A stretch of 64,000 bases of DNA. Source: Marinobacter sp. F3R08 (GTDB taxonomy: Bacteria; Pseudomonadota; Gammaproteobacteria; Pseudomonadales; Oleiphilaceae). Positions 1-9,566 of this stretch are shown piece after piece; position 1 is the stretch's first letter; every line of letters begins with the position of its first letter. The stretch is from NCBI RefSeq assembly GCF_018860425.1, contig NZ_JAHKPI010000020.1, positions 62,001 to 126,000 of the forward strand. The letters are read 5' to 3'. Under the pieces are notes generated by a model. It was not told the DNA's origin. It did not search any database and was given only the letters and a program-made list of their open reading frames with translations. Both the position numbers and the translations under genes were made by a program.

Positions 1-902
1 ATCTGGGCGATCTTATCTTCCCGGATCAGGTTACGAATGGCCGAGGTACCGATCATGATCTCGTGTGCCGCGATCCGCCCGCCACCCATTTTCTTCATCA
101 GCGTCTGGGAGATAACCGCCTGCAACGATTCCGAAAGCATCGACCGAACCATGGACTTTTCTTCCGCAGGGAACACGTCGACAACCCGGTCAATGGTCTT
201 GGCGGCAGAGGTGGTGTGCAGTGTTCCGAAGACCAGGTGGCCTGTCTCAGCCGCCGTCAGCGCCAGACGAATCGTTTCCAGATCCCGGAGCTCACCTACA
301 AGGATAATGTCAGGATCTTCCCGCAACGCCGAACGCAATGCCTCGTTAAAGCCCAAGGTATCCCGATGGACCTCACGCTGGTTAACCAGACATTTCTTGG
401 AGTCATGTACGAATTCGATGGGGTCCTCAATGGTAAGGACATGTTCGTAACGGGTGTCGTTGATATAGTCCATCATCGCTGCCAGGGTGGTGGACTTGCC
501 GGAACCGGTCGGCCCGGTCACCAACACCAACCCCCGAGGCACCGAGGAAATGTCCTTGAATACCTGCCCCATTCCCAAATCCTCCATGGTCAGCACCTTG
601 GAGGGAATAGTCCGGAATACCGCACCTGCACCACGATTCTGGTTAAATGCGTTAACACGGAAACGGGCAACACCAGGAACTTCGAATGAAAAGTCAGTTT
701 CCAGGAATTCCTCGTAGTCCTTGCGCTGCTTGTCATTCATGATGTCGTAGATCAGGCCATGGACTTCTTTATGCTCCATAGGCGGCAGATTGATGCGACG
801 CACATCACCATCAACGCGAATCATCGGTGGCAGACCGGCAGAGAGGTGCAAGTCAGACGCACCCTGTTTCGCCGAAAAGGCAAGCAGTTCAGTAATATCC
901 AT
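1..902 (-). CDS. pilT: Type IV pilus retraction ATPase PilT (3' end beyond window)
   Basis: Hexameric ATPase that powers pilus retraction and twitching motility at the inner membrane. About 300 residues are visible, starting MDITELLAFS; the family is about 345 residues, so the C-terminal end lies beyond the left edge. The Walker A motif reads GPTGSGKSTT, followed by the Asp-box region around EDPIEF and the Walker B/His-box stretch (DPDIILVGELRD, then TGHLVFGTLHT). The N-terminal PAS-like domain begins with the typical ASDLHLSAG stretch. It is divergent from yggS, as in Pseudomonas. No pilU is visible because it would lie outside the window. Confidence 0.97.
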   Translation of the reverse strand, partial: MDITELLAFSAKQGASDLHLSAGLPPMIRVDGDVRRINLPPMEHKEVHGLIYDIMNDKQRKDYEEFLETDFSFEVPGVARFRVNAFNQNRGAGAVFRTIPSKVLTMEDLGMGQVFKDISSVPRGLVLVTGPTGSGKSTTLAAMMDYINDTRYEHVLTIEDPIEFVHDSKKCLVNQREVHRDTLGFNEALRSALREDPDIILVGELRDLETIRLALTAAETGHLVFGTLHTTSAAKTIDRVVDVFPAEEKSMVRSMLSESLQAVISQTLMKKMGGGRIAAHEIMIGTSAIRNLIREDKIAQ

Positions 903-999
903 AGAAATCCTCGGAAGGCTTTTTCTTTTATCCCGACAGCTCCCACCCGGTGGCGCCCCGACGTGGTTCACTTGGCATTTCAGTGACCTGCGGGTAACG

Positions 1000-1019
1000 T
1001 GTCACCGTACAAAGTGACA
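1000..1019. promoter_or_regulatory. Inverted repeat between pilT and yggS
   Basis: TGTCAC (1000-1005) and GTGACA (1014-1019) form a perfect 6-bp inverted repeat with an 8-bp spacer in the divergent pilT/yggS intergenic region. A further GTGAC half-site lies at 983-987. It could be an operator, but no known regulator can be assigned; the arm orientation is not that of a CRP/Vfr site. Confidence 0.3.
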
Positions 1020-1043
1020 GACCGAGCGTGGCATTCTCATACT

Positions 1044-1748
1044 ATGAGCAGCATAGCAGACAACATCGGGAGCGTAACCCGACGCATACAAAAAGCAACA
1101 TTGCACGCGGGCCGCGAGCCGGGGGCTGTGCACCTGCTCGCCGTCAGCAAAACCCGCCCTCCCGGCGAGCTTCGTGAGGCCTACGATGCAGGGCAACTGT
1201 CGTTTGGTGAAAACTATCTTCAGGAAGCGCTCGACAAAATAGACGCGCTGGCTGACCTTGAGGGCATCGAGTGGCACTTCATCGGCCCGATTCAATCCAA
1301 CAAGACACGACAGATTGCCTCTGCCTTTGCCTGGGTCCACAGTGTGGACCGTTTGAAGATTGCCCGTCGGCTCAGCGAACAACGGAATCCTCAGTTGTCA
1401 CCATTGAATATCTGCCTTCAGGTCAACATTAATGAAGAAGACAGCAAATCCGGCTGCACGATCGGGGAGCTACCAGACCTGGTGGCCGCGGTCGGTGAAC
1501 TACCAGGCCTGACACTACGGGGGCTGATGGCCATTCCGGACCCGGATCAGCCTGAAGCAGATTTGAGATCAAGCTTTCGGAAGCTGGCCAAGACATTGCA
1601 ACAACTACGCACAGATCATCCCGACGCAGGCCCGCTGGACACACTCTCCATGGGTATGTCCGGAGATCTTGAGGTCGCGATTGACGAAGGGGCCACCTGG
1701 GTCCGGGTAGGCACCGCGCTTTTCGGCACACGCCCGGCAAAGAGCTGA
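1044..1748 (+). CDS. yggS: YggS/PLPBP family pyridoxal phosphate homeostasis protein
   Basis: Cytosolic PLP-binding TIM-barrel protein (234 residues) that carries PLP and keeps vitamin B6 and amino-acid pools balanced; no catalytic activity is known for the family. The PLP lysine lies in the LLAVSKTRP stretch, followed by the conserved FGENYLQEA and WHFIGPIQSNK motifs; GMSGDLEVAI and GTALFG near the C-terminus form the phosphate-binding end. The ATG at 1044 gives the usual N-terminus (MSSIADNIG); an upstream in-frame GTG at 999 lies in the regulatory region and is not favoured. First gene of a yggS-proC-yggT operon. Confidence 0.95.
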   Translation: MSSIADNIGSVTRRIQKATLHAGREPGAVHLLAVSKTRPPGELREAYDAGQLSFGENYLQEALDKIDALADLEGIEWHFIGPIQSNKTRQIASAFAWVHSVDRLKIARRLSEQRNPQLSPLNICLQVNINEEDSKSGCTIGELPDLVAAVGELPGLTLRGLMAIPDPDQPEADLRSSFRKLAKTLQQLRTDHPDAGPLDTLSMGMSGDLEVAIDEGATWVRVGTALFGTRPAKS

Positions 1749-1809
1749 GCCGGCCGGTTCCTGTTATGATCAGAACCAGACGCTTAAACGATCAACCGGA
1801 GAGTTAACC

Positions 1810-2643
1810 TTGAGCACATCACCCACCATTTCTTTTATTGGCGCCGGCAACATGGCCAGCGCCATCATTGGCGGTATGCTGGATAGCGGCTACAAGGCTG
1901 GCAGCATCTGGGTCAGCGCGCCGGATGACGCGCACCTGCAAACAATCCGCAAACGTTTCGGCGTGAGCGTAACCACAGACAATCGCTACTGCGCACAGCA
2001 AGCCGAAATGGTAGTTCTCGCGGTAAAACCCCAGGTGATGGCGGATGTCTGCCGTGACATTGCACCGGTAGTCCAGAACACCCGCCCCCTCATGGTGTCC
2101 ATTGCCGCCGGCTTGACGGCTGACACTCTGGACGGCTGGCTGGGCGGTGGCCTGCCCATGGTCAGGGTGATGCCCAATACACCCTCCCTGGTCGGCAAAG
2201 GCGCTGCCGGCCTGTTTGCGAACAATGAGGTTCAGGAAGCACAGAAAGAAACGGTCGAATCGGTGTTCAAGAGCATCGGTTCAGCGCTCTGGGTGGAAGA
2301 CGAAAATCTTTTGCACGGTGTCACAGCCCTTTCCGGGAGCGGCCCGGCGTATTTCTTCCTGATGCTCGAAGCTCTTGAGGACGCTGCAACCGACGCGGGC
2401 ATTGCACCCGGAACCGCAAGAGAGCTGGCCATTCAAACCATGGCAGGAGCCGCAGAGATGGCCGCCCGAAGCGAACACGACCCTGGCCAGCTAAAACGCA
2501 ATGTGATGTCTCCTGGCGGAACCACCGAGCAGGCCATCAATGCCTTTGAAGACGGTGGCATGCGTGATCTGGTGTCCAAGGCATACCAGGCAGCGTTCAA
2601 GCGCTCGGAAGAAATGGCCAAAGAACTGGCTGGCAAACAGTAA
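1810..2643 (+). CDS. proC: Pyrroline-5-carboxylate reductase
   Basis: Last step of proline synthesis: NAD(P)H reduction of pyrroline-5-carboxylate. 277 residues, the normal family length. The N-terminal Rossmann motif is FIGAGNMASAIIGG; the C-terminal domain carries the signature ALSGSGPAYFF and SPGGTTEQAI. The start is a TTG at 1810, preceded by GGAGAG with a 6-base gap; the first ATG lies inside the Rossmann motif, so the TTG is needed. It sits 61 bases after yggS, in the same order as in Pseudomonas. Confidence 0.97.
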   Translation: MSTSPTISFIGAGNMASAIIGGMLDSGYKAGSIWVSAPDDAHLQTIRKRFGVSVTTDNRYCAQQAEMVVLAVKPQVMADVCRDIAPVVQNTRPLMVSIAAGLTADTLDGWLGGGLPMVRVMPNTPSLVGKGAAGLFANNEVQEAQKETVESVFKSIGSALWVEDENLLHGVTALSGSGPAYFFLMLEALEDAATDAGIAPGTARELAIQTMAGAAEMAARSEHDPGQLKRNVMSPGGTTEQAINAFEDGGMRDLVSKAYQAAFKRSEEMAKELAGKQ

Positions 2644-2665
2644 CCGACAACGGAGACACGGCTTC

Positions 2666-3250
2666 ATGCTGGCAGATATTCTGATCACCATCCTGATGAT
2701 CGCATCCACCTTTTACCTGACGATCGTACTGCTTCGCTTCCTGCTGCAATTAGCGAGAGCGGATTTCTACAATCCGATCTCACAGTTCGCGGTCAAGGCA
2801 ACCAATCCCCTGCTGCGACCGCTCCGGCGCTTTATTCCGGGCTGGGGAGGTGTGGATGGTGCCTCACTGGTTCTTGCGGTACTCATTCAGGGTCTCACCT
2901 TTTTCCTGATACTCATTGCCCTGAGCGGTGGTATTCCAGCCATAAATCCGATCACACTTCTGGTCTGGGCCGTACTGAGCGTGCTGGATCTGATCGTGAA
3001 GATCTATTTCTGGTCAGTGATTGCGGTTGTGGTGGTCAGCTGGATCGCCCCCGGCAGCGGACACCCCGCCATACAACTGGTTGCCCAGATCACCGAGCCG
3101 GTAATGCGTCCGGTACGCAACCTCATGCCCTCAATGGGCGGCCTGGATCTGTCACCAATCATCGTGTTCCTCATTCTGAACGTGATTTCAGTGGTCATCG
3201 ACCATATGAAAATGGCAGCAGGGCTTGGCGCCATTGGCCTGGGCCTGTAA
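2666..3250 (+). CDS. yggT: YggT family integral membrane protein
   Basis: Small membrane protein (194 residues) with two YGGT repeats, each a pair of hydrophobic helices. The first repeat is around LTIVLLRFLLQLARADFYNP with the following NPLLRPLRRFIPGWGGVD, the second around VVSWIAPGSGHPAIQL and PVMRPVRNLMPSMGGLD. YggT proteins are often linked to cell division, cell shape or osmotic stress, but the molecular role is not settled. The start at 2666 (MLADIL) follows an AACGGAGACACGG region and lies 22 bases after proC, so the three genes are probably one transcript. Confidence 0.9.
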   Translation: MLADILITILMIASTFYLTIVLLRFLLQLARADFYNPISQFAVKATNPLLRPLRRFIPGWGGVDGASLVLAVLIQGLTFFLILIALSGGIPAINPITLLVWAVLSVLDLIVKIYFWSVIAVVVVSWIAPGSGHPAIQLVAQITEPVMRPVRNLMPSMGGLDLSPIIVFLILNVISVVIDHMKMAAGLGAIGLGL

Positions 3251-3303
3251 ACCATGTCTCAAATATACATTTTGTAACACTTGACCACGAAATCCATCAT
3301 TGC

Positions 3304-3343
3304 AAGACTGCATCTTCAAATTATTGATTTTGCAGTCTTTTGC
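3304..3343. terminator. Long-loop hairpin after yggT
   Basis: AAGACTGCA (3304-3312) pairs with TGCAGTCTT (3331-3339) across an 18-base AT-rich loop, followed by a short T stretch. This may end the yggS-proC-yggT transcript or shape the leader of the GTPase gene; the loop is long for a classical terminator. The rest of the 243-base gap to the next gene shows nothing clear. Confidence 0.4.
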
Positions 3344-3493
3344 AGGATCCCCTCTGTATTTTTACCTAACCCCTCGCCATAACCCTGCCGCAAACATGGA
3401 CAGAACAGGCTAATATTAACGCCAATTAATCCGTTACCCGTTAGCACCCCGTGTTGACCGGGATTCCCGGAAGTCGTGCAGAAGGATAATCCG

Positions 3494-5458
3494 ATGACCC
3501 AACAGGGAACTCTGTCGCAGCAGGTAGAGGCGTACCACAACTGGAAAAAAGAGCTGATCCGACAGATCGGCCGGTATCGACTATGGTTGCAGGATAACAA
3601 CCTGTTTTCCGACGATATCAGCTCCCGCATCCGTCACGGATTGGAACTGTTGATCGAAGATGAGCTGACCATTGCGTTTGTCGGGGAATATTCCCGTGGA
3701 AAAACCGAGCTGATAAACGCTCTGTTCTTCTCCGAGTATGGCCAGCGCATGCTGCCTTCCCAGGCAGGGCGCACCACCATGTGCCCCACCGAGCTTTTCT
3801 TTGATCGCAGCGCCAACGAGAATTATCTGCTCCTGCTGCCCATTGAAACCCGAACTGGTGACATGTCCCTGCAGCAATTGCGCAAGCAGCCACACCGCTG
3901 GGTCAAACATGAGCTGGATGAGCGCGACCCTGAAATCATGCGGGAAGTCCTCGCCGAAGTGGCCCGGGTCAAGAGTGTGCCACCTGAAGAGGCCCGTGGA
4001 CTCGGCTTCGACGAAGGCATGCTGGAGCATGACCGTAACAATCCGGGCAATGTGCTCGTACCCGCATGGCGAAATGCCCAGATCAGCATCCGCCACCCAA
4101 TGTTCGAGCGCGGCCTGCGAATTCTTGACACTCCGGGCCTGAATGCCTTGGGCTCAGAGCCAGAGCTGACCATCAGCATGCTGCCCCGCGCGCATGCCGT
4201 CATCTTTGTACTGAGCGCCGACACTGGCGTGACTGCCAGTGACATGACCATCTGGAAAGAACACATCGACACCCAGCACGCAGACCATCGTGCCGGGCGC
4301 TTTGCCGTACTGAACAAGATTGACGTGCTGTGGGACGACCTTCAGGGAGAGCGCCACACTCACGAAGCCATAGAAAGGGTGCGCAGCTACACAGCTGACC
4401 ACCTGGGCATGCGCCAGCATGACGTAATCCCGGTCTCTGCCAAACAGGGGCTGTTCGCAAGAGTCAAGGACGACAACGACTTGTTTGAACGGTCCAATAT
4501 CGGCCAGCTTGAGCAGTTGATTATTCAGCGCATCCTGATGCACAAGGAGCAGCTGATCACTCAGAGCCTGATCAATGATCTTCTCGGCATGCTCCAGAAC
4601 AGCCAGGCGGCAATGCAGTATCGTCTGGAATCCCTGGAAGAGGAACTTCAGGCCTGTGCCGGAGTCACCATGGACAAAGCCGCCCTCTCCCGACTGGCAG
4701 AGCGCGCCCAGAAAGATTACGAATTCTATTACAAAAAACTCATCACTCTGCGCTCAAGTCGGCGCCTGATGGACTCCCAGGGCGATCTGCTGAAGAAGCT
4801 GGTGGACGAGGATCGTTTCGAGGCCCATGCGGAAAGCGTGCGCACCAGTATGTCGAAGAGCTGGACCACTGCGGGTATGAACCGCGCAATGGATCAGTTC
4901 TTTGATTTACTTGAAAACGATCTGACCAACCTGCTGAGCGAGGGAAATCTGGCAGAAAAGATGGTGAGCGCCATCTATCGTCGCTACAACGACGACAGCC
5001 GGGCCCGACACCTGGAACCAATTCCGCTTCGAGCCGGTCGCCACGTCATTGCCATTCGTGAGTTACGCAAGAAAGCCCGGCGTTTCCGGGTCAACCCCAA
5101 AAACCTGCTCACCGAGCAATCCGTTCTGGTTCGCCGGTTCCACAATGTCATGGTAGGAGAAGCCCGTACCTTGCACGCCCGGGTCCGACAGGACGTGGAA
5201 CGGTGGCCATCCGAAGCCTTGTTGCCGATCATGCAATATTCCATGGAGCAGAAGCAGTTACTTGAGCATCAGATCCGACGCCTCCGCGATATGGTCCGCA
5301 ATGACAAGGACAGCCGAACCGAGCGTCAGCGCCTGACCAACACTATTGCCGATCTGCGCAGACAACTGGAACTGGCCGACGCCATGCAACGCCAGATCCG
5401 CATGCCGGCCCCGACCCTGATCCAACAGAAAGTGGTGAACATCTCCGGGGCGATATAA
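3494..5458 (+). CDS. Dynamin-like large GTPase
   Basis: 654-residue protein with an N-terminal dynamin-type GTPase domain and a long helical C-terminal half. Visible motifs: P-loop GEYSRGKT (residues 64-71), a G2 threonine in the AGRTTMCPT stretch (about 91-99), G3 DTPG (212-215) and G4 NKID (274-277). An insertion of about 100 residues separates G2 and G3. The region after about 350 is mostly charged helix and coiled coil. I see no transmembrane segment or obvious hydrophobic paddle. Bacterial dynamin-like proteins remodel or guard membranes, but the role here is unknown. The ATG at 3494 has AAGGAT 6-7 bases upstream, and is preferred to a GTG at 3476. It sits between yggT and metX, genes that are close neighbours in Pseudomonas. 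Confidence 0.85.
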   Translation: MTQQGTLSQQVEAYHNWKKELIRQIGRYRLWLQDNNLFSDDISSRIRHGLELLIEDELTIAFVGEYSRGKTELINALFFSEYGQRMLPSQAGRTTMCPTELFFDRSANENYLLLLPIETRTGDMSLQQLRKQPHRWVKHELDERDPEIMREVLAEVARVKSVPPEEARGLGFDEGMLEHDRNNPGNVLVPAWRNAQISIRHPMFERGLRILDTPGLNALGSEPELTISMLPRAHAVIFVLSADTGVTASDMTIWKEHIDTQHADHRAGRFAVLNKIDVLWDDLQGERHTHEAIERVRSYTADHLGMRQHDVIPVSAKQGLFARVKDDNDLFERSNIGQLEQLIIQRILMHKEQLITQSLINDLLGMLQNSQAAMQYRLESLEEELQACAGVTMDKAALSRLAERAQKDYEFYYKKLITLRSSRRLMDSQGDLLKKLVDEDRFEAHAESVRTSMSKSWTTAGMNRAMDQFFDLLENDLTNLLSEGNLAEKMVSAIYRRYNDDSRARHLEPIPLRAGRHVIAIRELRKKARRFRVNPKNLLTEQSVLVRRFHNVMVGEARTLHARVRQDVERWPSEALLPIMQYSMEQKQLLEHQIRRLRDMVRNDKDSRTERQRLTNTIADLRRQLELADAMQRQIRMPAPTLIQQKVVNISGAI

Positions 5459-5490
5459 GCCCCGCAAGAGCGACCATGCAGGCGGTTGCA

Positions 5491-5531
5491 GCCATCACGC
5501 CCCGGCTTTAAACTGCTGGGCTCGTGATGGC
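5491..5531. terminator. 9-bp perfect hairpin between the GTPase gene and metX
   Basis: GCCATCACG (5491-5499) is exactly complementary to CGTGATGGC (5523-5531); inner CCC/GGG bases can extend the stem. A TTTG follows. It is probably the terminator of the GTPase gene, but its place about 55 bases before metX also allows a role in the metX leader. Confidence 0.45.
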
Positions 5532-5585
5532 TTTGTCATTACTTCTCCAGACACTTTTGGATCGAACCAGGAACCACTCGCGCCG

Positions 5586-6734
5586 ATGCCCGATTCCCTG
5601 CCTGCGGACTCTGTTGGGATTGTCTCCCCGCAAACCTATCATTTCGACGCTCCCATCGATCTGGCCTGCGGCCAGACCCTTGAAAACTATGACCTTGTGG
5701 TGGAAACCTACGGCACCCTGAACGACAATGCGAGCAACGCAGTCCTCATCTGCCACGCATTGAGCGGACATCATCATGCCGCCGGATACCATTCCACCGA
5801 CGACCGGAAACCCGGCTGGTGGGACAGCTGCATCGGCCCCGGAAAACCGATCGATACCAACCGGTTTTTTGTTGTCAGCCTGAACAACCTCGGAGGCTGC
5901 CACGGCAGTACTGGCCCGAGCAGCGTTAACCCCAGGACCGGCAAACCCTTTGGCCCGGAATTTCCCGTGATTACCGTTAGCGATTGGGTCAAAAGCCAGG
6001 CATTGCTGGCCGACCGGCTGGGAATCGAATGCTGGGCAGCGGTTGTCGGTGGCTCCCTTGGCGGCATGCAGGCCCTGCAGTGGAGCCTGGACTATCCGGA
6101 CCGCCTTCGGCATGCCGTGGTTATTGCTTCCACTCCGCGACTGACTGCCCAGAACATCGCCTTTAACGAGGTGGCGCGACAGGCCATCACCTCAGACCAG
6201 GAATTCCACGACGGTCGCTACTACGATTTTGATACCGTTCCTCGCCGCGGCCTTATGCTGGCACGGATGGTTGGCCATATTACGTATCTGTCTGATGCAT
6301 CCATGGGCGAAAAATTTGGCCGTGAGCTGAGGGATCAGGCCTACAAGTTTGGCTATGACGCTGAATTCCAGGTAGAGAGTTACCTGCGTTACCAGGGTGA
6401 ACGTTTCTCCGAATCCTTCGACGCCAATACCTACCTGCTGATGACTCGGTCTCTGGATTACTTTGATCCGGCCTACGAGTTTGGCGGTGACCTCTCCCGG
6501 GCGCTTGCCGCCGCCACGTGCGAATACCTCGTGCTCTCCTTCAGTACTGACTGGCGCTTCACCCCCGCCCGCTCGGAAGAGTTGGTCAATGCCATGATAG
6601 GGGCCCGCCGCAAGGTGAGCTATGCCGAGGTGGATGCCCCCTGGGGCCATGACGCTTTCCTGATCCCGACCCCGAGATACACCGACATTTTCAATGCCTA
6701 CATGGACCGCGTGGCACGGGAGGTTGGCGCATGA
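5586..6734 (+). CDS. metX: Homoserine O-acyltransferase MetX
   Basis: Activates the hydroxyl of homoserine with an acyl group (acetyl- or succinyl-CoA) in the first dedicated step of methionine synthesis. 382 residues, alpha/beta-hydrolase fold. The nucleophile is Ser157 in GGSLGGMQ; the catalytic His is in PWGHDAF near the C-terminus, with the Asp shortly before in the FSTDWRF stretch. The [14 protein letters not shown] oxyanion region is typical. In Pseudomonas this enzyme with MetW uses succinyl-CoA; the donor cannot be read with certainty here. It overlaps metW by ATGA, so the two are translationally coupled. Confidence 0.96.
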   Translation: MPDSLPADSVGIVSPQTYHFDAPIDLACGQTLENYDLVVETYGTLNDNASNAVLICHALSGHHHAAGYHSTDDRKPGWWDSCIGPGKPIDTNRFFVVSLNNLGGCHGSTGPSSVNPRTGKPFGPEFPVITVSDWVKSQALLADRLGIECWAAVVGGSLGGMQALQWSLDYPDRLRHAVVIASTPRLTAQNIAFNEVARQAITSDQEFHDGRYYDFDTVPRRGLMLARMVGHITYLSDASMGEKFGRELRDQAYKFGYDAEFQVESYLRYQGERFSESFDANTYLLMTRSLDYFDPAYEFGGDLSRALAAATCEYLVLSFSTDWRFTPARSEELVNAMIGARRKVSYAEVDAPWGHDAFLIPTPRYTDIFNAYMDRVAREVGA

Positions 6735-7333
6735 GACCGGATCTCGAAATCATTCAACAATGGGTTCAGCCCGGCCACCATGTTCTGGATCTGGGCTGTG
6801 GTGACGGCACGCTGCTCGACTTTCTGCAACGGGAGCGCGGCGCCAGCGGCTTTGGCCTTGAAATAAATCCGGCTCATATCACCAGCTGCATGAGTCGCGG
6901 CGTTGCGGTTATTGAACAGAATCTGGACACTCAGGGCCTCGGCAATTTTGACGATGGCAGTTTCGATGTCGTCCTGATGACCCAGGCGCTTCAGGCGGTG
7001 CGGAGACCAGATAAGGTGCTCGATGAGATGCTGCGGGTTGGCAGCGAAGGCATAGTGACTTTCCCGAACTTTGCCCATTGGCGACTGCGCTGGGGACTGA
7101 CGCTGAACGGCCGTATGCCCGAATCCGACGCACTCCCGTATAAATGGTATAACACGCCCAACATCAGGCTGTGCACCTTCAAGGATTTTGAGGCTTTGTG
7201 CCGCCAGAAAGGTATCAGAATCAAAAGCCGGCGCGTGGTAGACGGCCAGCATCAGAACAGCTGGCTGGCACGCCTGTGGCCTAACCTGTTGGGCGAGATT
7301 GCCATTTACCGCATCACACGGGAGACCGAGTAA
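6731..7333 (+). CDS. metW: MetW methyltransferase-fold protein
   Basis: 200-residue protein of the MetW family, with a SAM-dependent methyltransferase fold. The motif I sequence is [12 protein letters not shown] and the typical [10 protein letters not shown] segment is present. MetW works with MetX in methionine synthesis and is thought to support MetX activity; a methyl-transfer reaction is not established. Its start overlaps the metX stop (ATGA) and its stop overlaps the next start (TAATG), so three genes form a tight operon. Confidence 0.95.
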   Translation: MRPDLEIIQQWVQPGHHVLDLGCGDGTLLDFLQRERGASGFGLEINPAHITSCMSRGVAVIEQNLDTQGLGNFDDGSFDVVLMTQALQAVRRPDKVLDEMLRVGSEGIVTFPNFAHWRLRWGLTLNGRMPESDALPYKWYNTPNIRLCTFKDFEALCRQKGIRIKSRRVVDGQHQNSWLARLWPNLLGEIAIYRITRETE

Positions 7334-7788
7334 TGATCGCAAAAAACATTTCAGTATTCCGCAACATGCTGACCGCCATGCTCATTGGCCTGATCAGCAT
7401 CCAGGCCCAGGCGGGCTCAAAGGATTTCGGTGATTACACAGTGCTCTGGAGCGTGCTGCCCAGTACCTTCCTGGCACCAGAGGTCGCCAAAGCAAACAAC
7501 CTTCAGCGAAGCAAGGGCATTGGCATCGTCAATATTTCGATCATGAAGGAAAATGACGACGGCACCATGTCCCCGGTAAGCGGCCAGGTAGAAGGCCAGG
7601 TGTCCAATGATATCCAGCAGGTTCGTTTTCTGGCGTTCCGCAGGATTCAGGAGGGCGATTCCGTATACTTCATAGCCGAATACCAATATTCCTCGGGTGA
7701 ACTGATGACATTCAATGTCACTGCCCGCGCTGCCGGGTATCCGCAGGATCTGGCTATTCGATTTGCCCACACACTGTTCAGCGATTAA
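7333..7788 (+). CDS. DUF4426 family exported protein
   Basis: 151-residue protein with a signal peptide (hydrophobic residues about 9-25, cleavage probably after QAQA) and a single small periplasmic domain. It matches DUF4426 proteins that follow metXW in Pseudomonas and relatives; there is no known function. The start overlaps the metW stop by one base. The link between a periplasmic protein and methionine synthesis is unexplained. Confidence 0.8.
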   Translation: MIAKNISVFRNMLTAMLIGLISIQAQAGSKDFGDYTVLWSVLPSTFLAPEVAKANNLQRSKGIGIVNISIMKENDDGTMSPVSGQVEGQVSNDIQQVRFLAFRRIQEGDSVYFIAEYQYSSGELMTFNVTARAAGYPQDLAIRFAHTLFSD

Positions 7789-7794
7789 CGCCCT

Positions 7795-8394
7795 ATGACC
7801 AGCAGACTTGTCATCGCCAGCAATAACACCGGCAAAATTGCCGAGTTAACCGACTTACTGGCCCCACTGGGAATGACACCGGTTGCCCAGGGAGAGCTTG
7901 GTGTAACGGAAGCCGAGGAGCCGGCGGTCACCTTTGTCGAAAATGCCATTCTCAAGGCTCGCCACGCCGCCCGGGAAACCGGGCTTCCAGCCCTGGCGGA
8001 TGACAGTGGCCTGGCCGTGGATGCCCTAGGGGGCCGCCCCGGTGTCCGCTCGGCCCGTTTTGCCGGCGAAGATGCAACCGACGCCGACAACGTCCAGGCC
8101 CTGCTTGAAGCCATGACCGACATCCCTGACGAGCAACGAGGGGCACAGTTTCATTGTGTGCTGGTATACCTGCGCCACGCCGATGACCCGACGCCAGTCA
8201 TCTGTCATGGCCGCTGGCCGGGCTCAATTCTCAGAACACCGAGAGGCGACGGCGGATTTGGTTATGATCCGGTGTTTCTGGCACCGGAACACGGATGCAG
8301 TGCGGCCGAATTATCCCGTTCCGAAAAAAGCAGCATCAGTCACCGTGGACGTGCCCTGAGAATACTGTTGGATCAGCTCCGGGCCGAGGCCTGA
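7795..8394 (+). CDS. rdgB: XTP/dITP pyrophosphatase (HAM1/RdgB)
   Basis: Hydrolyses non-canonical purine triphosphates (XTP, dITP) to monophosphates, keeping them out of DNA and RNA. 199 residues, usual length. The nucleotide-binding SNNTGK is at the N-terminus, followed by [10 protein letters not shown], the LADDSGL metal site, and C-terminal [10 protein letters not shown] and SHRGRAL. It begins 6 bases after the DUF4426 gene and probably shares its transcript. Confidence 0.97.
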   Translation: MTSRLVIASNNTGKIAELTDLLAPLGMTPVAQGELGVTEAEEPAVTFVENAILKARHAARETGLPALADDSGLAVDALGGRPGVRSARFAGEDATDADNVQALLEAMTDIPDEQRGAQFHCVLVYLRHADDPTPVICHGRWPGSILRTPRGDGGFGYDPVFLAPEHGCSAAELSRSEKSSISHRGRALRILLDQLRAEA

Positions 8395-8417
8395 GTCGGG
8401 TGCATGGCCCTGAGCCG

Positions 8418-9566
8418 ATGATCAGCCACCGGCCGGCGGCGGTGTGTCCGCCGCTGAGCCTGTACATCCATGTGCCCTGGTGCGTGCGAAAGTGTCCTTA
8501 CTGCGACTTCAATTCCCACGCCTTTAGCGGGACCATTCCAGAGTCTGCCTATCTTGAAGCTCTGCTTGAAGATCTGGATCAGGATCTTGCGTTCGCCGCA
8601 GACCGACCAATAAAGACGGTGTTCATTGGTGGTGGCACGCCCTCCCTTATGAGCGGGGAATTTTACCATCGCCTGTTCAGTCGTTTACGGGAAAGGCTCA
8701 CCTTTGACCCCGATGCCGAGATCACCCTTGAGGCCAACCCGGGGACGCTTGAAGCCGGCCGTTTCGAGGCGTTCCGCAATGCCGGAATTAACCGGCTGTC
8801 TATCGGAGTCCAGAGCTTCCATCCAGATCACCTGACCGCTCTGGGTCGCATTCATGACAGCGGCGCCGCCCATCGTGCCATTCGTGCTGCGCGCCAGGCC
8901 GGCTTCGACAATTTCAACATCGACCTGATGCATGGCCTGCCGGGCCAGACACCAGACCAGGCGCTGCTGGATATCCAGACTGCTCTGGATTACAACCCGC
9001 CGCACCTGTCCTGGTATCAATTGACCCTCGAACCAAATACCGAGTTTTACAGCCGACCGCCAGACCTGCCAGACGACGACCGGCTCTGGGAAATCTATAG
9101 CAAAGGGGCGAACCTCCTCCATCACAGTGGCTATCAGGATTATGAAGTCTCGGCCTGGTGTCGTGATGGCATGGCCTCACAACACAACCTGAATTACTGG
9201 ACGTTCGGGGATTATCTGGCTCTGGGAGCAGGTGCACACGGCAAGATCAGTCTCGCTGATGGCACGATCAGGCGATACTGGAAAACCCGTCAGCCCGACG
9301 CTTATCTGAACCGGATCGGCAGTCGCACAGCCGGCAGTGACGTTATCGCAGACGCGGATCTACCTCTGGAATTCCTGATGAATGCCTTGAGACTCAGTGA
9401 AGGAGTAGAGGAAAGCCTTTTTTCTCAGCGAACGGGTTTACCCCTGACAACAGTTGGGGTACAACTTGCAGTGTTGCGAAATGAAAAGCTGCTGGAGATG
9501 GACCGGCTCAAGGCAACTCACCTCGGCCAGAGATACCTGAACAGCCTGTTGGAGCGTTTTCTGTAA
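8418..9566 (+). CDS. hemW: Radical SAM haem chaperone HemW
   Basis: Coproporphyrinogen-III-oxidase-like radical SAM protein (382 residues), formerly annotated as HemN, that binds haem and delivers it to respiratory enzymes. The cluster motif CVRKCPYC gives Cys22, Cys26 and Cys29; the spacing and absence of the longer HemN N-terminus favour HemW over true HemN. FIGGGTPSLM and ANPGT are the SAM-binding motifs. The ATG at 8418 is chosen because the family starts just before the IHVPWC stretch; an open extension upstream overlaps rdgB and is not used. It lies 23 bases after rdgB. Confidence 0.94.
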   Translation: MISHRPAAVCPPLSLYIHVPWCVRKCPYCDFNSHAFSGTIPESAYLEALLEDLDQDLAFAADRPIKTVFIGGGTPSLMSGEFYHRLFSRLRERLTFDPDAEITLEANPGTLEAGRFEAFRNAGINRLSIGVQSFHPDHLTALGRIHDSGAAHRAIRAARQAGFDNFNIDLMHGLPGQTPDQALLDIQTALDYNPPHLSWYQLTLEPNTEFYSRPPDLPDDDRLWEIYSKGANLLHHSGYQDYEVSAWCRDGMASQHNLNYWTFGDYLALGAGAHGKISLADGTIRRYWKTRQPDAYLNRIGSRTAGSDVIADADLPLEFLMNALRLSEGVEESLFSQRTGLPLTTVGVQLAVLRNEKLLEMDRLKATHLGQRYLNSLLERFL

